Numbered from the stretch's first letter, positions 48,438 through 61,397 are shown. The stretch is 64,000 nt of DNA from Neckera pumila (GCA_963969595.1 OZ018409.1:7950520-8014519), one strand, 5' to 3'. Numbers and translations: made by a program. The notes: a model not told the origin generated them from the sequence alone.

Positions 48438-49335
48438 AGTTTGCTAATCTCTAATTTTCACCAATTGCAACCAAAAAAATCACTATTATTAAATATAAAT
48501 TACTTTTGTTAGACTTTATTGGAAGGATTCCAACACACTTTAGTATGCATTATTTGGACCTTGTATGAATAAGGTTAGTTATGAATTTTTAAAGTACCAA
48601 ATCTAAGTGTATCAAAAAAAGAATAGGCCCTTCTAGATTCTCATGGTTTAATTGTGTGCGTCTTGTGTAACCAATATTTAGATTTTTGTGATGCAGAAGG
48701 GTACTTATGTAAGTGTGGCATTTGGGGCATTGTTGATTATGGATGTATTGTACATCCCTTGGCACCTAAAAGAAGAAGGAAAGGAGAGATGGATGTTATT
48801 GGATTTTGAGTGTTTTGGGTACTAAATTTCAAGTACAACTTCCACCAAAGCTATCCACATCTCAAACCCCTTAATTCCACAAATATTATCAAACACACTA
48901 TATTTAATCAGAAAATCCAAATCTTTAGAGTTTGGATGAGATCAATCATAAGAGAAATATAATAGTTAAAGAGACAACCACCAATAAAGGTATTCAACTT
49001 ATACCATACCATGTTCCAAATGAAGAAAATTATATCATCATATAATTGTATATTACCATTTTAGGAAGGCATAAGCATTTCTTCTTATAAGACATTGTGC
49101 ACAATGGACCATCAACTTTGCATTCCTTTATTGATATTGATAAATCATCAATGAGGAATTCATTATCTTTAAAGATATGAGAAGCAATATAATTGCTAAC
49201 ATACTCAAGTACTTTGTCAATGAGAATTATTTTCCCATGATTTCATTCCCATTAAGTATTAAATATGTATTCATTATTCAAAGTATTGTCTTTCTTTCTA
49301 AGATAATTGCATATTAGCGATGTATTTTGTAAATC
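48438..49335. other. AT-rich intergenic DNA
   Basis: No gene or repeat end is supported. Confidence 0.4.
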
Positions 49336-49448
49336 CACTAGAAAACGCAGATTTTAACATATTTATGTTGAAATCAATAAAACAGTGATCGGGACAACAC
49401 GACCAAATCAACAAAACTCTGTTAAAATTCTTGCGTTTTTTACTAGTG
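49336..49448. mobile_element. 113-bp CACTA-like mini-element with ATC target duplication
   Basis: The left end is CACTAGAAAACGCAG. The right end is CTTGCGTTTTTTACTAGTG, whose complement reads CACTAGTAAAAAACGCAAG. The inverted termini continue through ATTTTAACA. The three bases on each side are ATC (49333-49335 and 49449-49451), the 3-bp duplication expected for CACTA transposons. Inside is ACGACCAAATCAACAAAA, similar to the subterminal region of the element at 61398. Such a small CACTA derivative must be mobilised in trans. Confidence 0.8.
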
Positions 49449-49762
49449 ATCCATTGCATTGTATCCACACTAGTTTGGCCCATGTTGGATTTTGATTCAA
49501 CAATATTGAGGTGGAGAGTGAATTATGTGCATAATATCGTACAAAAAAGACTTATTAACAACTTTATATAGATTACTAGAATTGACCTCATGGTTACAAA
49601 TCAAAAGGGAAGAATTTCATTTTAGAATTTGCATACACCTATATAATGTCCTATTTATTGGAGGGCTATTTACTTTGTAGAATGTATTATGGGACATGTG
49701 TTTTTTATAATAAAGATAAAAATTTGTGATTATTTGCAATGTATTGGTAATTAAATTTTCTT

Positions 49763-49790
49763 GGGGGGGGGGGGGGGGGGGGGGGGGGGG
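49763..49790 (+). repeat. poly-G tract, 28 G
   Basis: An uninterrupted run of 28 G lies in otherwise AT-rich DNA. It could fold into G-quadruplexes, or its length could be an assembly or sequencing artefact. Confidence 0.9.
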
Positions 49791-49799
49791 CATTTAAAG

Positions 49800-52582
49800 G
49801 TACCATATATCACTTGTATGTAAATTTTTTTCCACTTGCCCATAGTCTTTGGAAGATGATAAACTAAAAGCCATGTTGCAATGACATGTACAAAAGAAAA
49901 AAAGAAGAAAACAAAGGCAAACAAAAGGATTACTAATACATGTCAAAAACAAAACAAAAACCAAAGTAATATAAATTTTGCATTTGGCAAGTACACAGTG
50001 AAGGATTCTTTAGAATTCTGGCATTTACAAACTATAGAATTATACGTCACTCCTATATTAATATGCCATATTAACAAAGTTTCCACAAGTTGTGTAATGA
50101 ACTTCTTGTACACTATAGTGTACCAAAAATTTTGGAAGCCCTTACAACATGCTAAAGACAAAGTGCAAGAAATTTAAGAATAGAAGGAAAAAAAAGATAA
50201 ACGGCATCTCCAACTCTATAAGGAGTTGAAGATGGATACAAGAACTTCAAACCTCCAAAATCTACAAGAATAAATCTTCAATACAATGTCAACTAGACCT
50301 ATGACACTTGAACAATCAAATTTGAATTCAAACATTATTTGCATAAAATAATTACATTTAGCAAAATATCATGATTTCATTCCCATTTAATGTTTTATCT
50401 TATTTGAAAGGAAGTCATGGAGAAGCAGCAATACTTGGAAAGAATGGTACTCACACCACTAAAAAGAATCCATGTCTAAATTGATGGATTTGGTTAGACA
50501 TTCAATGTAACAACCCGTGTTTTAATGTCAATAATGACGTGCAATGTAACTTTTTCATGTTACAAGAGAGAATCCAAAAAAACACGGGCTCCTTCTAGTG
50601 TCATTGGTTGTGGAAGACAAAGAAAGGTGTCAATAGTGTCTGTTTTTGACAAGTTTTCCTATCCAAAAGTAATGAATGCATAGCATGTAAGTTGTCCATG
50701 CTTACTATCCATTGTAGCTAGGTGAATAAGAAGCTCAATTCTTAAAAAGGTAAGAATTCTGTGGTCATAGAAAATAAAAAAAGTTGTCTAGTAATGTAGT
50801 AGGTAGATTGATGAAATATATTAAATACAAGTTCATTAATTCTTTACAAAATTCTTGCCTACCATATAGGAATTTTTCCATCATTGATGATATGAATCAT
50901 ATAAGTAATTGTTGGTTCACTTATTCAAAAGAAAAAAAATTGACACTGGAAAGTTACACTCAGTGTTTGCAAGTGGTTTGGAAAGTTATTTTAAGAAAGA
51001 CAATTGGTTGACACTTGAAGTACTCATTATTCAATAGTTGCAAGCAAGTTTTTGGATTATTTATTTAAAGGAAAAGAAGAAGATGATATTTAAAATACTC
51101 ATGTAAAATGGTTGTTAAGGATTATTGTTTATTTATTGGTGCATTGGATATCTTTGTTCAAAGTGTTGCATGCAAGAATCTTACAAGTACGATAGCAATT
51201 TAAGGATGTTGACTTCAAAATTTAAGGATGGTTGTGTATTATGCACTGTAAATAATACATTTATAGGCAGAAAAGATTTTCCATTGAAGAATTGGCTTAC
51301 CATATATCAATCTCCAAATATCTTTCTAATTTTTTTTTTTCTTATGATCTTTAATTTCAAAAATAAATTTTAAATTTGTATACTTTAACTAAAATGCATT
51401 GTATAATAAGGTTAATACTAATATTGAGAATATATAGCAGCTTCTATTGTTTATAATTTATTAAATTAGAATGTAGGAAATATTTCCAATTTCCTACTAT
51501 TTTCCATTGTACTACAGATAGGGCTAAGGTTTGTGAGTATCATCTATCTCAAGTGATCAAATTCTTTGGATGTAAGGCAAACCTCTTCAATCACATGAAA
51601 ACTCAATATATATGCTACACAAAATATTTTAGTAATAATCTAATTAATTTAAATTATTTTTTAAAATAGTAATTAAATGGTTTACTTTGTTTTTTAATAA
51701 TAATATAAAAAAACGAATTAGTGTGAAAATATTAGTGAAGAAAATGTTCTTAATGTGATTCGTTTTGTTAATGACAAGGATTAAAGCTAAAGGTTTAGAT
51801 GAAACAAATTATAAATATGAACCTGCTACAATTTATACATATCCATGCATATGCATGTGTACATATCAAATTTCAAAATTTTCAAAATTTTCTTGAAAAT
51901 TAAAAATTGGTTTTATTTTTATTTTGACTGTGGCAACAGCAGAAGACACACTAGTCAATAGCTTAAATAAGTTTGTTTGTTTTCTTTTTTTCTTTTTTAT
52001 GGTGAGTTCTTTTGAATTGTGCATTTTTTAGTGAAGTTTCTAGTACCATTGGAAAGTTCTTTGCAAGGAGGGGTGCACTAGATTTTTTCTTGACATTTAG
52101 ACCTACGGTGTGAAAGTTATAAAACTTTAAGTTATTTTTGAATCAAAAATTAGAAATTTACTTTTACTTTTATTTTGACTATAACAATGGCATAGGGAAC
52201 ACTGGTATACCTAATAATTTAAAATTCCATTCTCTTCAATTCACTGAAAGAAGCTTGTACATTTTTAAATGACTAACATTGGTTGTCACTCTTCTATTTA
52301 TGAACGTGTCAGCTACATTTAACCATTAGAAGAGATTCAAGGGGACTAAAGGGCCATTTTAGGCCTCCTTCCCCGGTGTTGTTCCCCTGGCAAATTGAGA
52401 ACGTCTGCTGCCAGATTTTTTTTTTTTTAAAATCAAAAATGAAAAAAAAACAATTTATTTTTTTTGGTGACGTGGCAGTCGTTTTGCCACATCATGCAGC
52501 AGTTGTGGACTGTTGCAAGGCTATTCTTCTAACCTTGGCAGCCCAAAGAACTCACATTCCTTCAAAAGAGCTGAAAATCATC
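49800..52582. other. AT-rich intergenic DNA with possible decayed transposon coding pieces
   Basis: Short plus-strand frames at 50784-51011 and 51125-51373, and the translation FFGCKANLFNHMKTQYIC near 51560-51615, look vaguely like a zinc-finger-bearing transposase remnant (C...H spacing as in BED-type fingers). The support is too weak for a call. Around 52460 there is an ACGT-core motif (GGTGACGTGGCAG). Confidence 0.25.
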
Positions 52583-53290
52583 TAATGCCCCTAAAGTTCT
52601 ATGACCGTTTTCACTAAAAATGCTCAAAATCTGCCATTTTTAGAGGAAATATCAAATTTTTGAAAAAAAACTTTTTTTGACATATATAGCCATTAGATCT
52701 TGTATTATGCTAACTTGAGAACATGTGGTAAAAAATTCAAAAATTTCAACGGCGTGGATTGCAAAATATAATCATTCACATTCATTGAATCATTTTTTTG
52801 GGCCCTGAAAAAACAGGGCAGCTGCACTTCCCAGGCTCACTTTTCTATAAAAAAATTTTCTTAAATGGTGGTTCAAAAAAAATATGTGATCTTTGTAGTG
52901 GACACATATATGAACATGAATTATGAAATGTGTAGTGTGCAAAGTGATATAGGTTGGTGCAACTTCTTATATGTATAGAAATTTTTAGTTCTTCCGGCAT
53001 ATTATAGTCTCAATTGATGGAAGTATCTCAAATTAAGGAATTTTTTTGCATACTAAATTTTGGCTCATAATTAAAATGAGATGCCACATTCTCTCATTTT
53101 AAGGAATATGGCCTTTCTTTTGCTACCAAACCTGATTTTTTTGCAAACCTTTTCTCTCCGAATTGACTGACTTGGAGAGAGCTATTTTACAAGCCACTGA
53201 TGTCATAGAATACTTTAACACATATTTGTACATGTGGAGGTTCAATTTTACTATGACATAATTCAAAAGCAGTGTTTTTTTTGTTTAATA
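52583..53290 (+). mobile_element. partial forward copy of the TTAA family
   Basis: The sequence from TGCCCCTAAAGTTC at about 52586 aligns with the left part of 54731-55672. It shares AAAATCTGCCATTTTTAGAG, ATTAGATCTTGTATTA and CGTGGATTGCAAAATA. The right half is not recognisable before 53291. Confidence 0.5.
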
Positions 53291-53720
53291 TTAACCCCTA
53301 AAGGACCAGCATGCGTTTTTTGGTGTATAGAAATTTTAGGCAGGTACATGTGACTAGAAATTTCTATTTTTTGGATTGAAATTTTAATATAAGGTAGGCA
53401 CAAGGAATATCTTTCATATGCATTAAATTTCATGACATTTAGAAATGTGAATCAAAACTTATGGCATAATCTGTTTACTTTTTTTGTAACTGGACAATCA
53501 GGGCAGATAAAATAAAAGGCACTTTTTTCAAAAATAAAAATTTTAGAGTTACATATACAAGAAAATATTTGAATCATCCTATTTTGATCAATGAATGAAA
53601 AATTATGAAGGTTTCAGTTTGCAAGCAGTTGTGGATTCTCTACTCTAAAATAAACTTTGAAGTCCTTTATTTTATTCAATTTCCAAAATTAGCATGAAAA
53701 AAATAAAATCATAGGATGTT
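53291..53720 (-). mobile_element. partial reverse copy of the TTAA family
   Basis: It begins TTAACCCCTAAAGGACCAGC, followed by GCGTTTTTTGG and GGCAGGTACATGTGAC. This matches the complement of the right end of 25573-26499 (GCGTTTTTGGGTAGGTACC). Homology fades after about 53700 and no second terminus is seen. Confidence 0.55.
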
Positions 53721-54730
53721 GATTATTTCATCTCGAACTTCCTATATGATTGAATGTCCATTTTTGTCATATGGATTTTGTTGGTTTATACAAATGTATG
53801 GATTATGTGGGCTTTGGAGTGCCCCATCCACACGTAAACGACACCCATTATGACAATACGTCTATCGTGTCTCTTCCGTGTATATTACCATCGTGTTAAT
53901 GTCGCACAAAAATTATGTGTAACAAATTCCGTGCAGATTCAGTGTCTAAGTAATGCTTGACAAAAGTGTCACTAATTATGTCTTGAATAAACTTGTATGG
54001 AATCCGTGCGACATAGACACGGATTGAAGGCGTTTTCCAAAAAATTGAAAGGAAAGTTTTGAAATTGTTTTGGGAAAAAAAGAAGTTTTTAACATTGCTA
54101 TAAATGTCCGCAGTCCTCTTTGGAAAAAAAAACAGCTCCTAACCATCATGATTTTATCAAAAAACAAAAAATTTGAAAATTTTTACAAATATTTTTCTAA
54201 AAACATATTTAAAAGCTTACATACTGTATTGCAAAACAAAAATTAAGAAAAAAGTTGTTAACATCACTAAAAATATCCAAAGTCCAATTTGGAAAAAATC
54301 CAACACCCAGCCATCACAATTTTGTCAAAAATATGATTTTCAAATTTTTCAAATTTTTTTCAGATACCAAAAAATGCTTGCCTGATATATACCAAAAAGA
54401 AGCTGAATTTTTTTATTTTTTTTACATTGCCAAAAATATCCATAGTCCATCGTGGAAAAGAAAACAACTTTCAACTATCTCAATTTTGTGAAAAAAAAAT
54501 CACTAAATTTTTAAATTTTTTGGGATGCACCAAAGAGCCAACACAATCTAATGCAAAAAAGAATAAATTTTTGTTAAATTTTGATTTTTTTTAAAATGGC
54601 AAGAAAATCCCTAAGAATAATAAATAGTTTTAAATATGAAAAAATTCACAACCATTTCAACAAGTGATTCATCACTCAGCAATATAGTGTGTTGTTTAAG
54701 AATAGCCTTTATAAATGTGAGACTGTCAAT
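53721..54730. other. AT-rich DNA, no gene
   Basis: Contains a patch at 53815-54025 with repeated GTGTC/CGTGTC words, also seen near 59550, and then three related stretches with TTAACAT...AAATATCC words at about 54090, 54255 and 54415. No coding potential is supported. Confidence 0.35.
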
Positions 54731-55672
54731 TTAACTACTAAAGGTTCTTGACTATGTTTTCACCAAAACCGCTCCAAAACTGCCATTTCTAATACAAGTA
54801 CCAAATTTTAGAAAAATAACATTTTTGAACACATGTAACCGTAGGATCTTGTAGTACACTGGTTTAAGAAGATGTGGAAAAAATTTCAGAATTTTCCACC
54901 ATGCAGATTGCAAGATAATAGCGTATGAATTGACAAAAATCCTTTTTTAATCACTACAAAAATCTGGGCAGCTACCCTCTACAAGGTCACATTTGTATGA
55001 AAAAATGTCCAAAATGGTGGTTACTCTTTGGATTTATTCTTCAAGGCAAGTTGGCTACATGCTTGAAAATTTTCAAATCATTTGGAATTGTATGACATAT
55101 AGGGAAAAAATAGTAAATAGGAAGAGGTAGAGAATGACTCAAAATACTAAATTGTCAAGAATTTCATTATGGAATTGAAAAATGCCAATCCTAGCGGTTG
55201 TAATGTTGTAATAAACAATATACACCCAATGTTTTTTGTTTTATTCAAAAATATTGAAAATGGAGTTAGAGAAAGGACTTCAAAGTCTATTTTAGAGTAG
55301 AGATTCCATAACTAACCTCCAACTAAGAAACCTCATAACTTTTGACTCGTAAACCCAAATGGAATGATTCAAAGCTTTCCAAGTACATATAAATCTATAA
55401 AATCAATTCCAAATTTTAATTTTTCAAAAATGTGTTTTTTAAAGAATTTTTTTGAGCTACCTGGATTGCCCGCTGAACGCATAAATTTACATATCATGCA
55501 ATAGCTTTTTACCCATAAATTCAAAAATTATGAAAATTGTTGGGCCTTGAAGCTACTCCTCGGACACATCTTGTTTGAAAATTTCAAAGAAAAAAATAAA
55601 AATTCCATTTGTAGTGAGCTGCTCAAAATTGCTATGTTGCCAAAAAATGGTATTTGGTCCTGTAGGGGTTAA
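54731..55672 (+). mobile_element. TTAA inverted-repeat element, older forward copy, 942 bp
   Basis: The left end is TTAACTACTAAAGGTTCTTG and the right end is TTTGGTCCTGTAGGGGTTAA, with TTAA on both sides. It keeps CATGTAACCGTAGGATCTTG and AAAAAATTTCAGAATTTTC at the family positions and the AATGGAATGATTCAAAGC block near 55365. It is more diverged than the 25573 and 47304 copies, so the family has been active over time. Confidence 0.75.
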
Positions 55673-55814
55673 AATTGGCCATCATAAAGTAAGATCGGGC
55701 AACTAATAGTGGCGCAGTTTAGAACATTTGGGATTGGACAGGAAACCAAATTTTAGTTGATTTGGATATTGCATAGATCTTTTTTTAATATTTTTTTGTT
55801 GATTTGGCATAAGT

Positions 55815-56760
55815 CAACAAAATGATCAAATTTTATTTTATTCGGATAGTATAGTGGTATACAGTTCATTTACACATTGCCTATTGTGCTATTCAAATTT
55901 TCTTTGCATAGTATAGAAAAAATCAGATTTTTTTGTCTTATATAATTAATGCTCAATTCTTACGCAATTCCAATCAAGCATACCAAATTTCAGTTCCAAA
56001 AATGCAAAATTTCATTTTTGGTGAATTTTTAAAGCCAATTTGCATGGTTATACATAATACTTTATTAAAAAAACAGTTGGTGATAAATTTGTTTAATTTA
56101 ATTGCATAGATATGTAGGGAATATCCATATGCACATTTTTCATATTAAAAAACATTCCCTTAAGTGACAAAAATATGAGCAAGGAAGAGTTAAATGTGAG
56201 GCATTATATGACCAAACTTTGTCAAATATATATTTCTATATTTAAACTAGATTTTGCTATTTAACCCGCACATTGTGACTAATTTTGTAATTGTGAACAT
56301 GATGATACAATTACTTTGCCAAAATATACTTAAAATATAAAAAGATCTATTTAACAAAGTTTGGTCATATGAAGCCTCATATGGAACTTGTCCTAGATAA
56401 TATTTTTGTTACCTAAAGGGGTATTTTTAATATGAAAGATGTGCATACGGATGTTTCCTACATATCTATACAATTGAATTAAAAAAAATGATCAAGAATT
56501 CTTTTGAATAAAATATCATGTATAACCATGCAAATTGGCTTAAAAAATTCACCAAAAATAGAATTTTGCATTTTTGGAACTTAAATTTGGTATGCTTGAG
56601 TGGGATTGTGTAAGAATTGAGTATTAATTATGCAAGACAAAAAATTCCAATATTTCTCAATATTATGCAAACAAAATTTGAATGGCTCAACAGACAGTTC
56701 GTAAATGAATTGTACCCACTGTACAACGTCCACATCAACCAAACAATCAGTAAGTTTTTG
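55815..56760. mobile_element. third foldback element, arms about 410 bp
   Basis: Left arm 55815-56228 and right arm about 56348-56760, with paired positions summing to about 112575. Examples are GAGGCATTATATGACCAAAC against GTTTGGTCATATGAAGCCTC, and CCAATTTGCATGGTTATACA against TGTATAACCATGCAAATTGG. The spacer is about 120 bp. The arms have diverged by substitutions and small indels. No ORF is seen. Confidence 0.8.
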
Positions 56761-56920
56761 TTCATTTTGTTCATACTGACTTAGAAGAGTTTCAATTTTT
56801 TTCTTGGCATTTGGGCAATGTGAAAATCACCAAGGTTAGAATTCTATGTAAAATGGAATTTTCTTTTCAAACTAGTTCTTCACAATCCCATATTTTTAAA
56901 AGTCACTACACTTTGGTGAC

Positions 56921-57232
56921 TGTTTAGGCATAGTAGAATTTTTTTCTTTTTAAAACTTTGAACTAACAAAAGTCGGAAAATCAAGCTAACTTTTACCTTC
57001 AAAAATCCGTTTGCAATTCAAAGTCTCCAATCATAAGTTATGAGCAAAGTTCAGAGAGGGGTTGGAATGGAAATTTTCTTTGACATTTTTAAACACTCTC
57101 TCTGAATTTAAGGGAAACTTCTAACTGCAAACGGATTTTTGGAGATGGAAGTTGGCTTGATTTCACAACTTTTCTTGGTTCTAAGCTTTTAAAAAAAAAA
57201 ATTCTACTATGTCTAAATGGACACCAAAGTCT
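56921..57232. mobile_element. diverged relative of the 22-kb foldback
   Basis: Inverted arms carry CATAGTAGAATTTTTTTC and TTCTACTATGTCTAAATGG at the outer ends and AGAGAGGGGTTGGAATGGA near the centre, the last identical to the 22-kb element's loop edge. The arms match imperfectly. Confidence 0.7.
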
Positions 57233-57390
57233 GCTGAATTAACAAAAGAAATGAAAAAAAATCGCAAGAAGTATACTAGTAGATTTCTACTTCTCAATTA
57301 AACAATTGATTTCATCGAGGTGCATAGGTCACAAGTGCATCAACATCTCATGTATGAGGTCAAGGGTTTGAACCCAACTACCACTTGGTG

Positions 57391-59355
57391 GTTTGTCCAG
57401 GTATAGGGTTTGTTCGGGTATCGGGGCTGTCTAAGTATGTGGTCTGCTGGGTATGGGGTTTGCTTGAGTATGGGTTTGACTGAGTATGGTGGCTGTCCGG
57501 GTATGGGGTTTGTCAGGTTTGGGATTTGTCAAGGGATATGGTGGCTGCCCGGGTATGGGGTTTGCTCGGATATAGGATCTGCCTAGATATAGGATCTGCC
57601 CAGGTATGGGGTCTGCTCTGGTATGAAGTCTGCCTAGGTACAAGGTCTGCTTGGATATGGAGGCTGCGCGGGTATGGGGGTTGCCCTCGTATGGGATCTG
57701 CTGAGTATGGGGTGTGCGCGGGTATGGAGTCTGTCCGGGTATGGGATCTATTCGGGTATGGGTTTTACACGGGTATGGGGTCTGCCTGAGTATAGAGTTT
57801 GTCCGGGTATGGGGTCTACCCGAGTATGGAGGTTGTCCGGGTATGGAAGCTGCCCGGATATGGGGTCTAGCCGAATATGGGGGCTGACTGGGTATGGGAT
57901 ATACCCTGGTATGAGGGCTTCCGCGGTATGAGTTCTGCCCGGGTACGGGGTCTGCCTGAATAAAAATGTCTGCCCGGATACGGGGTTTGCCTGAGTAAAA
58001 GTGTCTGCCCAAGTACGGGGGCTGCCTGAGTAAAAGTGTTTAGCCGGGTATGGGGGTTGTAGTGTATGGGGTCTGCCCGGATATGAAGGCTGACCTGATA
58101 TGGATTTGCCTGATTACGGGGTCTGTCCGGATATGGAGGTTGACCCGATATGAGGTCTGCGCAAGTGTGGGGTCTGACCGGGTATAGGGACTGCGCGAAT
58201 ATGGGGGCTGCATGCATATGGGGTTTGCCGGGTATAGGGGCTGCACAGGTATGGAATTGCCTGGGTATGGACGCTGACCCGGTGTGGGGTCTGTTCGAGT
58301 ATGGGATCTATCCGGGTATGGAGGCTGATTTGGTATAGAGATGTTTTATTGAACATCATTGTTGACATAAAAACATGGGTTGTTTTATTTAATATCCACA
58401 AAAATGCGTTCCAAAAAATAGTAAAAACATTCTAAAAAACATGGGGTTCTTATAGCGTTGTGTATAGGTCTGCTCGGGTACGGAGGCTGACCGGATATAG
58501 AAGCTGCCCAAGTATGGGGCTGACTGGGTATGTTGTCTATTCGGGTATGGAGTCTGTCCAGGTATGGGGTCTTCTCAGATATGGAGTCTGTCTGGATATG
58601 GGGTCTGCGTAGGTATTGGATCTATCCAAGTATGGTGTCTACCAAGTATGGAGGCTGACTGGATATGGGGTCTGCCCGAGTATGGGATTTGCCTAGATAT
58701 CAGGCCTGTCCAGGTTTGAAGTTTGTCGACGGATGTGGTCTGACCGGGTATGGTGGTTGACCGGGTATAGGGTTTGTCCGGATATGGAGGCTAACCCGAT
58801 ATGAGGTCCACCGGGTATGGAGATTAACCGGGTATGAAGTCTGACCATGTATGGGGTCTAACCGTGTATAGGGTGTGACCGTGTATGGGGTCTGTCCAGG
58901 TATGGGGTTTTCCTGGATATGGGGTGTGTCCGGGTATAGGGTCTGTCCGGATTTGAAGTCTGCCCACGAATGTGGACTGCCCAGATAAGGGGTCTGCCTG
59001 GGTATGGGGTCCATCCGGATATGGAGGCTGACCCGGTATGGAGTCTGCCCAAGTATAGAATCTGCCCAAGTTTGGGGTCTGCCCAGGTATAGAATCTGCC
59101 CAAGTATGGGGTCTAATTGGATATACGTTCTGCTCAAGTATGGGATTTGCTTGGGTATGGGATCTGCCCATGGATGGGGACTGCCCAGGTAAAGGGTCTA
59201 CTTGGGTGTGGGGTGTACTTGGGTATTGGGTCTGATTAGGTATGGTGGCTGATCAGGTATGGTAGTTGACCGACTATGGGGTCAGCTCGGATATGGAATC
59301 TGCTCCGGTATTGGGGCTGCCCACAGTATAGGGGCTATTTGGGTATAAGGGCTAA
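57391..59355. repeat. 17-bp minisatellite, about 100 units, interrupted once
   Basis: The consensus unit is TCTGCCCGGGTATGGGG (17 bp), repeated with substitutions from 57391 to about 58335 and again from about 58460 to 59355. The gap at 58336-58460 is AT-rich and unrelated. Because 17 is not a multiple of three, any frame has a 51-bp, 17-residue super-period. That explains the long open frames on both strands, such as 58012-57431 with PYPGRPHTRA-like repeats. I regard those frames as non-genic. Confidence 0.93.
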
Positions 59356-61397
59356 AATTTTTTAATTTTTTTTAAAATTTCTTTAAAAAAATTCTTAAAC
59401 TTTTTTTCTTTTAATTTTTTTTTTTTTTTTTTTTTTCTTTGTGCAAAACAACATTTATTCTATGAAGAAAGTACACTGATACAAAAGGTGTACGAAAGTG
59501 TCAAATTTGCACAATTATAATACATGGCTCTATAATATGGAAATGACACGACTTCCGTTCATATTAATCTAGTATACTAAATATACAAAAGTCGTGCCTA
59601 TTTTAACATACAGAATCGGTGCGATATTGATACACAAGTATGAATTCATGGAATTTGTACAACAAAAATAGACATTCAATGGCATAGGAAATTCAAGATG
59701 TTATTACTACATTGCAACCATTGGGATAGGCATTTTTCAATTCCATAATTTAATTATTGACAATTTAGTATTTTGAATCATTCTCTACTATTATCTATTT
59801 ACTATTTTTTTCCTATATATTGGACAATTCCAAATGAAGTGAAATTTTTCAGGCATGTAGCCAACTTATCTAGAAAAAAAATCCACAAAAGCACCATCAT
59901 TTTGGACATTTTTACATTGAAAAGTGAGCTTGTGAAGTGCTGGACCATTTTGCAAGGCCCAAAAACTGGATTTAGTGCATTTAAATGCTTATATCTTGCA
60001 ATCCACGAGGTAGAAACTTTTGAAATTCTTACTATATGTTCTCAAGTCAACATAAGCGCTTATTTATCCACCCTTGGTAAATAATCGAGCACAACCGGGT
60101 TCTAATTTTCATGTGGAAGTTCTTAACATCCACAATGTACACAAAAACCAAAGAAATGCAACAATTGACAACTTCTATTCTATTTTCTTCAATAAAAAGA
60201 GGTCACGATGGTTTTGACTTGTGACTAGTTATAGTCTAAATTTAACAGCCCTAAGTAATAGAACACTTCATATCATTTAGACATAAAATTCGATCCCATC
60301 CAATTTTCCTAGCAAAAGTTATTGATGGATGAAGTTTAACCCTTCTGGGACTATTTAAACTTCATCTACAATTTAGGACGTGCTCTCTAAATCAATTACC
60401 TTTGAAAATTAAACTTTAGTTCCAAGTAGCTGGGCTCTACCTAAATCCTAAGTTTTTATTTGGATGAACTAATTTAGGTTGATTTCATTCGTTTTCTAAC
60501 TCAAAGTCCATCCTTGAGTCTCTCATAGGATTTTTTGTCTTTCTTGAAGCTTGAATCACTTTGAAATTACTTGAGGTTCCTACTTTGGGTTCTTAATGCT
60601 AACTCCTTCTTTTGATCAAGTTGAAATGACCTAATCATTTCTATCCTTGTTCCTTTAAGTTTTGATTGAACTTTGATCAATTATTATTTTTAGTAATTTT
60701 AGGGTTGTTCCTTGAAGAGGCTAAATCTAAGCTTTCCAAAATGTTATCTTATTTGAAAATCCACCTATCCTACCCAAAGTTATTAATGGAAGAAGTTTGA
60801 CAATCAACAAGGAGTCATTTGTTATTCCATCAAGCCCTCTAGACATTAGGAAAAGTTTCAGTCCTCAAAAGGGACACGAGTTTTGCACCCCCGAGGGACA
60901 ATTAGGAAAAAAAATAGAAATAAAAAATTGTTTTTTATTTTAAAAAAGTTGGGTGCTGACATGGTACTATTGGTGCCACGTCAGCGCCACGTCAGATTTT
61001 TAATATTTTTAATATTTTTTTATTTTTTTGATATTTTTTTTATTTTTCTGTAATTGCACTATGGGAGTGCGGAAAATCAAAATCTTGCAGCCCTTTGCAG
61101 GGTTTAGAATTCTTGTAATGCAACCCTAGCTAGTTACTTTTCACAAAATAGGTGAACTTCAAAAGTTATATTTTTATAATTTTAAGAACTAAAGTTGGGA
61201 TGAGTTTATGATGGGTTTTTGTGACAAAAACAAGGGTGAAGAGTTTCTTAGGCTAAAAATGAACGTCTGAAGCCAATGGCACAATCCGTTTGTGATTTGG
61301 AAATAATCTCTAAAAGTTAGGATCTGGTTCAGTGTTGGAAGTATAAAGGGATGAAAATCCTAGATATTAGGACAAAATTTGTAGATCACAGGTCAAA
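59356..61397. other. AT-rich repeat DNA with a partial TTAA-family copy
   Basis: After a poly-T tract near 59419-59437, 59690-60075 aligns in reverse with the middle of the 54731 element (for example CCATTGGGATAGGCATTTTTC and TGGACAATTCCAAATG). At 60975-60995 there are two adjacent GCCACGTCAG words, an ACGT-core motif bound by plant bZIP factors. No gene is supported. Confidence 0.5.

Noticed and set aside
57310..57385. tRNA-like B box (GGGTTTGAACCC) after a GGTGCATAGGTCA stretch
   Set aside because: No cloverleaf can be drawn and no A-box at proper spacing; at most an old SINE-like piece.
57431..59171. Several long PYPGRPHTRA-type or GYGVC-type repeat frames on both strands
   Set aside because: They follow from a 17-bp minisatellite whose units contain few stop words; multiple frames are equally open and none has a conserved start or flank.
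57391..59355. Possible CRISPR array from regular short repeats
   Set aside because: The repeats are directly contiguous without spacers, and the genome is a plant's.
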